From assembly GCA_030144725.1 (NCBI GenBank), contig JASKMD010000029.1, forward strand, positions 8,119,152 to 8,183,151: DNA of 64,000 bases, in the 5' to 3' direction. Each line of letters opens with the position of its first letter. Position 1 is the stretch's first letter. Both the position numbers and the translations under genes were made by a program. A model generated the notes under the pieces. That model saw nothing but the letters and a program-made list of their open reading frames with translations, was not told where the DNA came from and did not search any database. Below, piece by piece: positions 35,301 to 46,700 of the stretch. This stretch comes from Haematococcus lacustris. Taxonomy: Eukaryota > Chlorophyta > Chlorophyceae > Chlamydomonadales > Haematococcaceae.

Positions 35301-35623
35301 GTTTATAGTGATAACAGTCACTCCTAGCCTGGTGTTTGTCCGTGTCGATGCCCGACTCGTGCACGGTAAGCTGGTGGTGGCGCCATCCGTGGCATGGGCT
35401 GCGTGCAAGCCTACCAGCCCGGGTGCGGCGACCACACGCGGCTCTCCGGCGTGATCAGAGCATGGTCGCGCTGGTATACACTGCGTGTAAAGCCCGGGAG
35501 GTCTGCAACCGCCAGAACGGGAGAGGCCAAGTCGGCCAAGGTGGTCACGGCCAGCGCAAACACGGCCAGCGCAACATGGACAGCACTTGCCCGAAAATGC
35601 GATGCCGCTCTTCCTGGCGCCAG
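32397..35623 (-). CDS. UGLYAH: (S)-ureidoglycine aminohydrolase (bicupin)
   Basis: Minus-strand exons: 35623-35415, about 35380-35295, 35180-35100, 34709-34544, 34328-34236, 33598-33533, 33214-33131, 32900-32830 and 32442-32397. They match plant UGLYAH in order: [19 protein letters not shown], a SFSMFLAVM strand, [95 protein letters not shown] and KDTTVDPL. The enzyme hydrolyses (S)-ureidoglycine to ureidoglycolate and ammonia in allantoin breakdown, with Mn(2+) held by cupin residues such as the H and E of EIHYNQHG. Homologues are ER-located, and the first exon found is hydrophobic ([14 protein letters not shown]). The initiating ATG and the second exon's boundaries are unresolved. Introns carry (CCA)n, (CCCCTG)n and (GGGGGA)n arrays. 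Confidence 0.9.
32638..32772. repeat. (CCCCTG)n hexamer array
   Basis: About 22 perfect hexamer copies, in the last intron of the ureidoglycine aminohydrolase gene. Confidence 0.97.
33222..33330. repeat. (CCA)n array
   Basis: An interrupted CCA trinucleotide array with CTG interruptions, lying within 10 bp of a splice acceptor of the aminohydrolase gene. Confidence 0.95.
33687..34190. repeat. (GGGGGA)n array, about 84 copies
   Basis: Half a kilobase of perfect GGGGGA on the plus strand, in the aminohydrolase intron between 33598 and 34236. The G-run strand is the template strand's partner, so the transcript would be C-rich. The DNA plus strand could form stacked G-quadruplexes. Confidence 0.97.
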
Positions 35624-36893
35624 CTAAGACAAGTGAGTAGTCAGCTTGCACTGCTGGCGTGCTCTTGCCTGCGGCGGAGGTAGCCGATGCCTAGTTTGCA
35701 TGTCCGAGTGAACTGATACTGCAACTACCAGCGCAGCACGCACAACTGCCATCGTCGCCAACGACGCACACCGCGAGTGCCGCAAGCGTGAAACCCAAAA
35801 CCTGTATCATAGCACTCGCCATAAGCTCAAACGACAGCTGCTGCTAGTTGCCACTGATTGCGGCATGGCCTTCGATGTTTTCGCGAAAGAATGTGTGAGA
35901 TGTCCGAATACCCTCTGTCCAAGATTATCCTGGGGAGACCAGGGATCGGATTTCTCCACGATGCATTACCTGGAATTTGTTACAGCACGTGCACTTGTCC
36001 AATCGAGGTGCCGCATGGAGGTACGACCATCCTCTTGCTCAAGCTCCCGCCCTGGGCACAATGCACGCCTGGCCGTGCTTGGAGGCAAGCCTGTGTGTTG
36101 CTCTCCTCCAGGCACCCATACGTCTTCCCTGATACCACCTAGACCCCCTGCCCCAGAATTTGTCATCTTCATTGTAAGCAGTCATGTGGCCAACTCAATA
36201 CTCTTCCAGGGTGGCCTGCAGCCTTGCCGCCACATCCATTACACTGGCTCCAGCAGCAACCATACTCACTCATCCACTCCTAGCCTGTCTGGCACTTGCC
36301 TTCCCTCCCGCTGGACCAGCCCCGTTAACAGACCATTCAACAGGTGCATCAGGCTGGACTCCACGCCTGCCCAGCCACCGCCAGCCCAGCCACTCCAACC
36401 CCAGCTTTCCGACTCGATGTGCCACAGCAGCTGGCATAATCCTTACCCGCAACCCTTAACTTTGCCATAACAGTCGGGACCGCAAGCTAGGGCAGCAGGT
36501 CAAAGAAGCGCTGCTTGCTGTGCAGGGTCAGCGCAGCCGGTACCACCCTTGCTGCAGCACACTTTAGCTCTTGACTCAAGCCGGGGCCCTGAGACCAGGT
36601 GACACCTTAGTCATTCATCAGGTCAGGCTGGCCTGCTGCTGGTGGGAGGATAGCAAGGGCATGCCCCGAGGCTACTCTCCTCCCTTGATGACGCCCGACG
36701 GCAAGGGCTCAGTCTTTCTGTCTTTCTGTCTTTATTTTTTCAAAGTCTGGCCCGCTGCAGTGAGTGCGCTGCCTTGTGGCTGGCCTGGGGTCCTCGGGCA
36801 CCTGCTGGCATGTACCTGGCCTGCCTGATTAGCCCCCACAGCGGGGTAGGAGGGCTCATTCATAGATGGTCCCGCACAGCTTGTGGTTCACAG
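35624..36893. other. Between two divergent genes; exons unresolved
   Basis: The missing first exon of the minus-strand aminohydrolase and 5' exons of the plus-strand F-box gene should both lie here. A possible exon at 36620-36710 encodes WWEDSKGMPRGYSPPLMTPD, but I could not link it in phase. Confidence 0.35.
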
Positions 36894-39800
36894 GCTCCTC
36901 ATGGATGAGGTGCTGCGTGCCAAGCGGCTCACCGCAGAGATCCTGGCCCGAGCCGCATCCATCCAGCTGCACATGGCCAGTGTGAACCAATCCATGGCCA
37001 ACATGCAGCGCATGGAGGAGGAGCAAATCAGGGTGGGGAGAAGCATGGGCTCAACCTCATCCTCTCTGCTCCCCAGCCCCAACTCACCCCTGCCCCTAAC
37101 CCCAGCCATCCCACCCCTGCCCCCAACCCCTCCTCCTTGTTCCCTGCGCCTCCTGCACACCACCCCCTGCCTACCACCTCTGCCACTGCAGTCCCCTACT
37201 GCACCAGCCCCCAAGGTGGTCAAAGACAGGCAGCTGTTGGACCTTCCTGACGATTGCCTTACAATGCTGGCCCAACGCCAGGACTGCAGCAGTGCCTGTG
37301 CCCTTGCCCAGGTATGATTGGGTGGGAGGGGAGTGCATGCAAACACATGCAAACCAGTGCTGGGCGATTCGCCAAAGACGTATTACTCAGTGTAAAAAAA
37401 AAACACCAAAACAGATCATATAAATCAAAAGAAATCGCAAAAATCGCCAATCAACTCTATACAAATTACAGCATACTCCCTTGTAGGACCTGGATGCAAC
37501 ATATCCCACATAGCCCCACACCCCAGCCCTTGTGGGTCAGCATGCAACAGGCTAGGCTGTAGCCCCACATTCTAACCCTAGTGGGTCAGCATGCAACAGG
37601 CTGGGCTGTAGCTCAAGACCCTAGCCCTAGTGGGTCAGCATGCAACAGGCTGGGCTGTAGCCCCACACCCTAACCCTAGTGGGTCAGCATGCAACAGGCT
37701 GGGCTGTAGCCCCACACCCTAGCCCTAGTGGGTCAGCATGCAACAGGCTGGGCTGTAGCCCAACACCCTAGCCCTAGTGGGTCAGCATGCAACAGGCTGG
37801 GCTGTAGCCCCACACCCTAGCCCTAGTGGGTCAGCATGCAACAGGCTGGGCTGTAGCCCAACACCCTAGCCCTAGTGGGTCAGCATGCAACAGGCTGGGC
37901 TGTAGCCCCACACCCTAGCCCTAGTGGGTCAGCATGCAACAGGCTGGGCTGTAGCCCCACACCCTAGCCCTAGTGGGCATCTTGCTGTATACCAACCTTG
38001 GCAGGTCCATTCTTTTCCAAGTCCGCATCATCATCGCTTGCTACGCTCTGCACCCAAATGTACCCATCGCATCGCGTTGTTGACATGCTGCGTTGACGGA
38101 CATGTTGCGGTTACTGACCTCAACGCCTTCGTTATCGGCACTTGTTGCTACAGAGCGTTGGGACGCTATGTGGTTGTTCTGCGATGGATGTTCGGCTGTG
38201 GTGGGCAGCCGCCCGCTTTGGGGCTTGCGGAAGATGGGATACATTGTTGGGGGATAAGTAATAAGCGGAGTACCAAACGGGCGGTGGAGCTATTACCGAT
38301 GTAATAAAGTTCACTCATTTTGAGGACGATTTTTTCGACGTATTACCGTTTTTTGCGCTGGATTATTACCGACTTATTACATTATTACCCAATCGCCCAG
38401 CACTGATGCAAACACATGCATACATGTGCCCACATGGACATTTACCGCATACGTCATTTCCGTGACTTGCTCTGTCATTTATGCATCACAAGTTACTGCC
38501 CGCAGCTGGACACGATGACAATGAGCTTGCCATGATGTCAGACTAGAACGAGCAGAAAAGAAAGACTTGCCAGAAGTTATCTCGTTGCGTGCGTGGCCGC
38601 AGACCTGCTGGCGCCTGCAGCACGTCGTTAATAGCGACGAGCTTGGGTGGGAGATGCGATGCCGGCGCGACTGGGGTGTGACGTCGAGTGACCCTCACAG
38701 CGTGATCCGCCTCGACACCTGCCTGTTGGCTGAGCTGCCGGGCATGGGGTCGCCGTCGAAAAACTCAGCGCCGGGTAACCTTGGCTCAAGCCCGGGCAGC
38801 AGCACCGGTCGCAGTAATGCCGGTCGCAACACCGGCAGCTTGGTCGGCGGGGTTGGTGGCGGTGGCGGAGGCACCAGCCAGCCGGGCTGGTCCAGTGCCC
38901 ATGCAGCCATGGGGCACTTTGGGCGACACCCTCAGCTGACAGGGGTGTCCATCCCCGGCTGCTCCGCACCTCCTCTACAATTGTCAAGTGAAAGGGGAGG
39001 GCGGGCTGCAACCTGTGCCACGCCAGCCTCAGGCCCCCGCTCATCTGACCGCCTTGACCCCGGCTCCGTCCCCAGCCTCACATCTGCCCCTGCTGCTGCT
39101 GGTAGCAATATGGCACAGTGCCTACAGGTGGTGCTGCCTCCAGTGCAGCTCTCAGGAAGGTCAGAGCCTGGCGGGGAAGCAGGCTGGGAAGCCCCTGATG
39201 CCAACATGCTCGGGGCCACTGCCTTTGTGGCTGGTGAACTCAGCAATCAGGCAGCTGTGGGGCTGAGGGCTCACCCACCCCACCCTACCCCACCCACCAT
39301 GAACCAGGTAGGCGGGCCAGCGCTGTGGGTCTGTGATTCCTAACCCTCGCGTGTTCCTACTGCTGCTGCCGCTGCTGCCGTTGTCACTGCTGCTGCTGTT
39401 ACTGCTGCGCTCGTCACTGCTGCTGCTGCTGCTGCTGCTTTCACCGCTGCTACCATCACTACTACTGCTGCTGCTGTCACTGCTGCTGATGTCGTTCGTA
39501 GTGTTCTCTGCGCAAGAGGATAGCTGGTGCTAAGCTGTGCACAGCGCAGCATATCCCTTAGCTGCAACTGCCTTGCCTGATCCCTTTCAGGTGGATGTGA
39601 TGAGGGGCAGTGTGGCCAGCTGCCCTCCCACCACCAGCCTTGCACTACCACATCTCCACACCTCCACAGCGCCACAGGCCTCCTTGCTTCAACAACATCC
39701 ACCTGGCAGCAGCAGCAGCAATGGCAGGAGCAGCAGCATCAGTGTGGGCAACACTGTGGGCACGCACCCTATGGACACAGGCAGCAGGAGCAGCCTCCCC

Positions 39801-40699
39801 GAATCAGGGCTGGTGCAGCAAGACGGGCAGCCAAGCATTGCCAAGGACACTTTGACAGAAAGCAGCTGGGGAGAAGCTGCCGAGCAGCTTCTCCCCAACT
39901 GCCCTGGCCACAAGGGGCCCCTGGCGAACAACGAGTGGCGCCGCATATGCAAGGACAGGGCGCTGGTGAGTCGCAGCGTGATGAAGGGCCCCACAGCCTG
40001 CCACAGGCCTCAGCGACAAGACGCATCCCTTCACATCACATGCTACTGCACCACAAGCACGCACTGGTAACAAATGTTACCTTGTGACTTCATATACTGT
40101 ACCAGCTGAAAGATACGGCTGGTAATCATTAGTTGGAGGCCCTGTTTAGGGTAGAATCACGATGTGACTGCTGCAGCTGTGTGACCATATGCTGCCTCAT
40201 CACTCTTGTGGTGGGAAACAAGCGAAGAAGCAGCCAGCAGTCTTTCTCACCAGTCTGCCAGCGGACACGCTACAGCTTGCTTAAGTAGCTTGATCAGGAT
40301 ACGGGAGGCGGGGCTTAGGGGAGCGGATCCAACCCTCAGGGGAAAGGCTGGCGTGGGTCGATCAAGCAACGGAGCGAAGGGTTTGTTAGGCAGGCAGGGA
40401 GGCAGACCTTAGCAGGTCAGGGCTGCCCACTGCCTGCTGCTTTGTTGCCTGCAGCCTTGCTGCCTGCTGCCTTACTGCCTTACTGCCTTACTGCCTCGTG
40501 GCCTTGCTGCCTCACTGCCTGCTGGTTGTACGCTTTGCCGCAGGGCTGGCAGCTTGCGGTGCAGCTGCTGCAGTGGCTGAAGGACCACCACAACCCCCGG
40601 TCCGTGTCCGGGTCCCTGCACCGTGCTGAGCTGCAGCTGGCCCTTCGCTACATGGGCCTCTGTACAGACAACACCTGTGACAAGGGCAGGCGGTGAGCG

Positions 40700-40759
<60 letters not shown>

Positions 40760-43700
40760 AGCCTGCCTCTGCCCCACTGCTGCTACTCTGGTTCATCAAG
40801 CTAAGCTGCTGTAGGCTCCGTGCCTAGCCCTGACCCTGCCCAGCCAGCGCCTAGCCTGTATGCTCCATGCCTCCTGTGGGACTACAGCTGCTGCAAGGCA
40901 AATAGTATGGGCAGTACGGGAATGGACAGGGCCTAGCCTGTATGCCCCATGCCTGATCTGCAGCCTGAAGTGGGCCTACAGCTGCAGCAAGGCAAGTAGT
41001 GTGGGCAGTACAGGAATGGACTAACTGATGGGTAACTGACTCCAGACTGACCAGCATCAACCTGCCACACCTCCCTTGCTTCGCCCTGCCTGCCCTCCCC
41101 AACCTCGCCCTGCTGCTACATGACAGGGAGTGCATGGACCTGGTGCGCCTGCGCCCTGCCTCTGCCCCTGCTGCATCAATGCAGGCAGGTGGTGGTGCAA
41201 GGCGATGGGCTGCGTTCCCTCCTGGCACTGCTGGCAAACGAGAGCGCTACAGTGGTGGAGCTAGCCCTGCAGGTAGGGGAAGGCTGGAGTGGCAGGGGTG
41301 GCAGGGGTGGCAGGGGTGGCAGGGGTGGCAGGGGTGGCAGGGGTGCGGGGGCAGGTCACCTCCCACTGACCTGAATGGCAGCAATGGATCTGGCCCTGTC
41401 ACAAGGGCATCACACATTGTGGAGGTGGCGGCGCAGACTGGTCAGGGGTCAAAGGTCCACCAGCCTTAGGCCATCAGCTTGCTCTCAGCCCCTGTGCTGG
41501 CCCTGCCCCTGGCCCTGCAGGTGTTGGCTAACCTTGCGCAGGGCGATGCTGACACCAAGGTGTTGCTGGTGGTGGGTGGCCTGGCTGCAGGGCAGGGCAG
41601 CAGGGGCAGCTGAGGCTGAGGCTGAGGCTGAGGCTGAGGCTGACAACCTGTCTGATTTGTCACCAGACCCTACCCTGACCTTGCTGTCGACTGGCGCCTC
41701 ACAGTGGTCGTGTTGCAATCAGAGTTCCCTGAAGCTTCATCATCATTGGCATAGAGCTACGCTGCTGTTTCTGTCATGGCTCATAACCGGCCATCCTGTT
41801 GCTGTCTGTCACTCAGGTGGGGAGCCGCATGGGCAAGCTGCTGTCAGACAAGCTGGACAGCAGCCATGCCCCAGGCATTGTGCACCAAGCTGCCCGGGCT
41901 CTCATCAACCTGTGGGCTACAGAGCCAGTGCCTGAGGTGAGCGGACGCCACCCAGGGGCAGGCTGGGGCTGGGGAGGGGAGGGTAGGGGAAGGGGAGGGG
42001 CCAACGGGGCGAATGGCAGAGGGGGCAAAGGGCCGGGAGGGCATAGGGGGCAAGGGGGCAGGGGAGGGCACTAGGTTCATGGGGAGGGGCAGTAGGGGGA
42101 GGAAGTGGAGGAAGGGGAGGAGGGGAAGGAGGGGGAAGAGGAGGGGGAGGAGGAGTGGGAGGGCGTCATGTTTTTGCGGTGGCTGCAGGTGTGCCTCACC
42201 GACATGGCGCCCCTCACCCGCAGCGTCACATGCCCCACCTCCTCCGTGTGGCAGCTTCAGGAGTACAGCCTAAGAGGGGAGTCCATGAAGTGGGTGACGG
42301 ACCTGGGTGGGGCATTCAGCAGCCTCTGCATCGCCACGTCAGGCTTATCTCAGCCTAGCCTGCCTGTTGAACCCCCCTCTTCCCAGCAAAGTGTAGGTTT
42401 TGGTCAGGGTTCAGGCCATGGTTTCGTTTTTGGGCGAGATTCAGGGCAGGGTTTGTTTGTGAAGAGCAGCATCCCGCATGGAGAGCTGGATCATGGCGGG
42501 TTGTTTGTTGACATGGGTTGCAACAGAAGCAACCAACTTGCAGTTTGCTGCGTTCCATGCAGCCGGCTCCATGTGACGCTCCGATTTGAACGCATGGCTG
42601 AAAATGCATCGCCAGAGGCAGACAGGTTCTCAATGCAAGGGGAAGGGTGAGTCATGAGGCAGTTGCTGCTGCTCCCAGCTTCTTGCTGACTTCCTGCTGC
42701 CATATGTCACCTGCTGCCACTCCCTGCTGCTGCCTCGGGTCCTGTCACTGAAGTCGTAAAGCAGAAGAACTGCCAGTCAGTCATCGTCATCTTCCCAGCG
42801 CATTGATTAAAGGCATGGGCTGCATGGGATGCAAGCATTGCAGCATGTGGCTTCCACCATGCAGGTTTGACATGGTGTCCGGTGCGCCTGAAGAGTTCAA
42901 GGTGCGGGTTGTGTGCAGTGTGATGCGCCCTGACCACCAGCAGCATCAGCAGCAGCACCAAACCCACCATCACAACAACCACTTCTAAACTCCTCAATCC
43001 ACTGACACCATCACATACACCACCATTTCTCTAACAGCAGATCAGGCAACAGCAACTGTAGGTGCGTCAGCGGCAGCATGTGACACTGCTGCCTGGCTGC
43101 CCTGGGGTGCTGAGATGCATCAGCTACCCTGATGGTCCACTGGCCATGGGACCCAGCTGGCCTGCTGGTGAGGGGCAGCAGCAGAGACCAGGGGCCCATC
43201 AGGGGCGCTGACAGCACCTAACAACAACCATGAGGGTCAGCAGGCAGGGCAGCAGGCAGGCAGCAGGCAGGGTGATCTGGCAGTGCCAGTGGCCCTCTGA
43301 TCAAGCATAGAGACTAGGGGTTCATGATCTCATGCTTGGTGAGCACATTGATAGGGTGATGCTGCTGCTGCTGACAACAGAGCAGCACATGCGTTTCCTG
43401 CTTTTTGGCTCTCATGCTTTACCTAGACACCTTCATGCTGCGTGCACAGTGGAAGCCATGCTGCATTCTTCCTTGGCGGGGCTGGGGCTGGGGCTGGGGC
43501 TGGGGCTGGGGCTGGGGCTGGGGCTGGGGCTGGGGCTGGGGCTGGGGCTGGGGCTGGGGCTGGGGCTGGGGCTGGGGCTGGGGCTGGGGCTGGGGCTGGG
43601 GCTGGGGCTGGGGCTGGGGCCATGACGCGACTCCTGGGGCTGGGGCCATGACGCGACTCCTGCATCCGGTGCAAGGGTGTGTTGGTGCAGGTGGTGGGGC

Positions 43701-46700
43701 ATCTGCAGCTGGACGGAGGCAGCTGGCAGTTTGAACGGCTCTGCCAACAGGCCCAGCAGACTTGGCTTTACCAGTAAGACCTGGCTCCAGATAAGCACAC
43801 GGCCCGTGTGGGGCAGGGCGTGGGCGGGGTCTGGGTGGTGATGGCTGAGGAATGATGGAGGCACGCATGTGCTGTTCATCACCGCCTGACCAGCAGCAGC
43901 AGCAGCAGCGCCCCAGGGCCTGAGCCAGGCTGGATGCATGCTTGCCTGCCCTTATCATTATCACAGTCACACGGCTCACGTCGGGATCATCATCACCATC
44001 ACCATCACCATCATCAGCATTACATGGCATTTGCCCGTCAGCATTGCTGCAATGCTCATTGACCCAACTGACTCAACTGACTCTAACTCATAGACTCCAA
44101 GGCGTGGTGTGAGCGAGGAGTGAAGCAGAGTGGGTAGTTTGGACCTAGCCCTAGTCAGAACCGCTTCATGCCAGCACGCCACGCCCCACTGTGTGTGCAT
44201 GTGCCTTTGGCTCTGACTCAGGCATGGGCCAGACAGCCTCAACCAGGTGTTTGCCACACATATGCCTGCATACCGCCCTGTCTGCCTACCCAGCCTACCC
44301 AGCCTACCCAGCCTGCACAGCCTACCCAGCCTACCCAGCCTACCCAGCCTACCCAGCCTACCCAGCCTACCCAGCCTACCCAGCCTACCCAGCCTACCCA
44401 GCCTGCACAGCCTGCACAGCCTGCACAGCCTACCCAGCCTACCCAGCCTGCACAGCCTGCACAGCCTGCACAGCCTGCACAGCCTGCACAGCCTGCACAG
44501 CCTACCCAGCCTACCCAGCCTGCACAGCCTGCACAGCCTGCACAGCCTACCCAGCCTACCCAGCCTACCCAGCCTACCCAGCCTACCCAGCCTGCACAGC
44601 CTACCCAGCCTGCACAGCCTGCACAGCCTGCACAGCCTGCACAGCCTACCCAGCCTACCCAGCCTGCACAGCCTGCACAGCCTGCACAGCCTACCCAGCC
44701 TACCCAGCCTACCCAGCCTACCCAGCCTACCCAGCCTACCCAGCCTACCCAGCCTACCCAGCCTACCCAGCCTGCACAGCCTGCACAGCCTGCACAGCCT
44801 GCACAGCCTGCACAGCCTGCACAGCCTGCACAGCCTGCACAGCCTGCACAGCCTGCACAGCCTGCACAGCCTACCCAGCCTACCCAGCCTGCACAGCCTG
44901 CACAGCCTGCACAGCCTACCCAGCCTGCACAGCCTACCCAGCCTGCACAGCCTGCACAGCCTGCACAGCCTGCACAGCCTACCCAGCCTACCCAGCCTGC
45001 ACAGCCTGCACAGCCTGCACAGCCTACCCAGCCTACCCAGCCTACCCAGCCTACCCAGCCTACCCAGCCTACCCAGCCTACCCAGCCTACCCAGCCTACC
45101 CAGCCTGCACAGCCTGCACAGCCTGCACAGCCTGCACAGCCTGCACAGCCTGCACAGCCTGCACAGCCTGCACAGCCTGCACAGCCTGCCCAGCCTACCC
45201 AGCCTACCCAGCCTACCCAGCCTACCCAGCCTACCCAGCCTACCCAGCCTACCCAGCCTGCACAGCCTGCACAGCCTGCACAGCCTACCCAGCCTGCACA
45301 GCCTGCACAGCCTGCACAGCCTGCACAGCCTACCCAGCCTGCACAGCCTGCACAGCCTGCACAGCCTGCACAGCCTGCACAGCCTGCACAGCCTGCACAG
45401 CCTACCCAGCCTGCACAGCCTGCACAGCCTGCACAGCCTGCACAGCCTGCACAGCCTGCACAGCCTGCACAGCCTGCACAGCCTGCACAGCCTGCACAGC
45501 CTGCACAGCCTGCCCAGCCTGCACAGCCTGCCCAGCCTGCCCAGCCTGCCCAGCCTACCCAGCCTACCCAGCCTACCCAGCCTACCCAGCCTGCCCAGCC
45601 TGCACAGCCTGCACAGCCTGCACAGCCTGCACAGCCTGCACAGCCTGCACAGCCTGCACAGCCTGCACAGCCTGCACAGCCTGCACAGCCTGCACAGCCT
45701 GCACAGCCTGCACAGCCTGCACAGCCTGCACAGCCTGCACAGCCTGCACAGCCTGCACAGCCTGCACAGCCTGCACAGCCTGCACAGCCTACCCAGCCTA
45801 CCCAGCCTGCACAGCCTGCACAGCCTGCACAGCCTACCCAGCCTACCCAGCCTACCCAGCCTACCCAGCCTACCCAGCCTGCACAGCCTACCCAGCCTGC
45901 ACAGCCTGCACAGCCTGCACAGCCTGCACAGCCTACCCAGCCTACCCAGCCTGCACAGCCTGCACAGCCTGCACAGCCTACCCAGCCTACCCAGCCTACC
46001 CAGCCTACCCAGCCTACCCAGCCTACCCAGCCTACCCAGCCTACCCAGCCTACCCAGCCTGCACAGCCTGCACAGCCTGCACAGCCTGCACAGCCTGCAC
46101 AGCCTGCACAGCCTGCACAGCCTGCACAGCCTGCACAGCCTGCACAGCCTGCACAGCCTACCCAGCCTACCCAGCCTGCACAGCCTGCACAGCCTGCACA
46201 GCCTACCCAGCCTGCACAGCCTACCCAGCCTGCACAGCCTGCACAGCCTGCACAGCCTGCACAGCCTACCCAGCCTACCCAGCCTGCACAGCCTGCACAG
46301 CCTGCACAGCCTACCCAGCCTACCCAGCCTACCCAGCCTACCCAGCCTACCCAGCCTACCCAGCCTACCCAGCCTACCCAGCCTACCCAGCCTGCACAGC
46401 CTGCACAGCCTGCACAGCCTGCACAGCCTGCACAGCCTGCACAGCCTGCACAGCCTGCACAGCCTGCACAGCCTGCCCAGCCTACCCAGCCTACCCAGCC
46501 TACCCAGCCTACCCAGCCTACCCAGCCTACCCAGCCTACCCAGCCTGCACAGCCTGCACAGCCTGCACAGCCTACCCAGCCTGCACAGCCTGCACAGCCT
46601 GCACAGCCTGCACAGCCTACCCAGCCTGCACAGCCTGCACAGCCTGCACAGCCTGCACAGCCTGCACAGCCTGCACAGCCTGCACAGCCTACCCAGCCTG

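Noticed and set aside
37505..37977. CRISPR array
   Set aside because: The 49-bp units are contiguous with no variable spacers, lie inside a hAT element and occur in a eukaryotic genome without cas genes.
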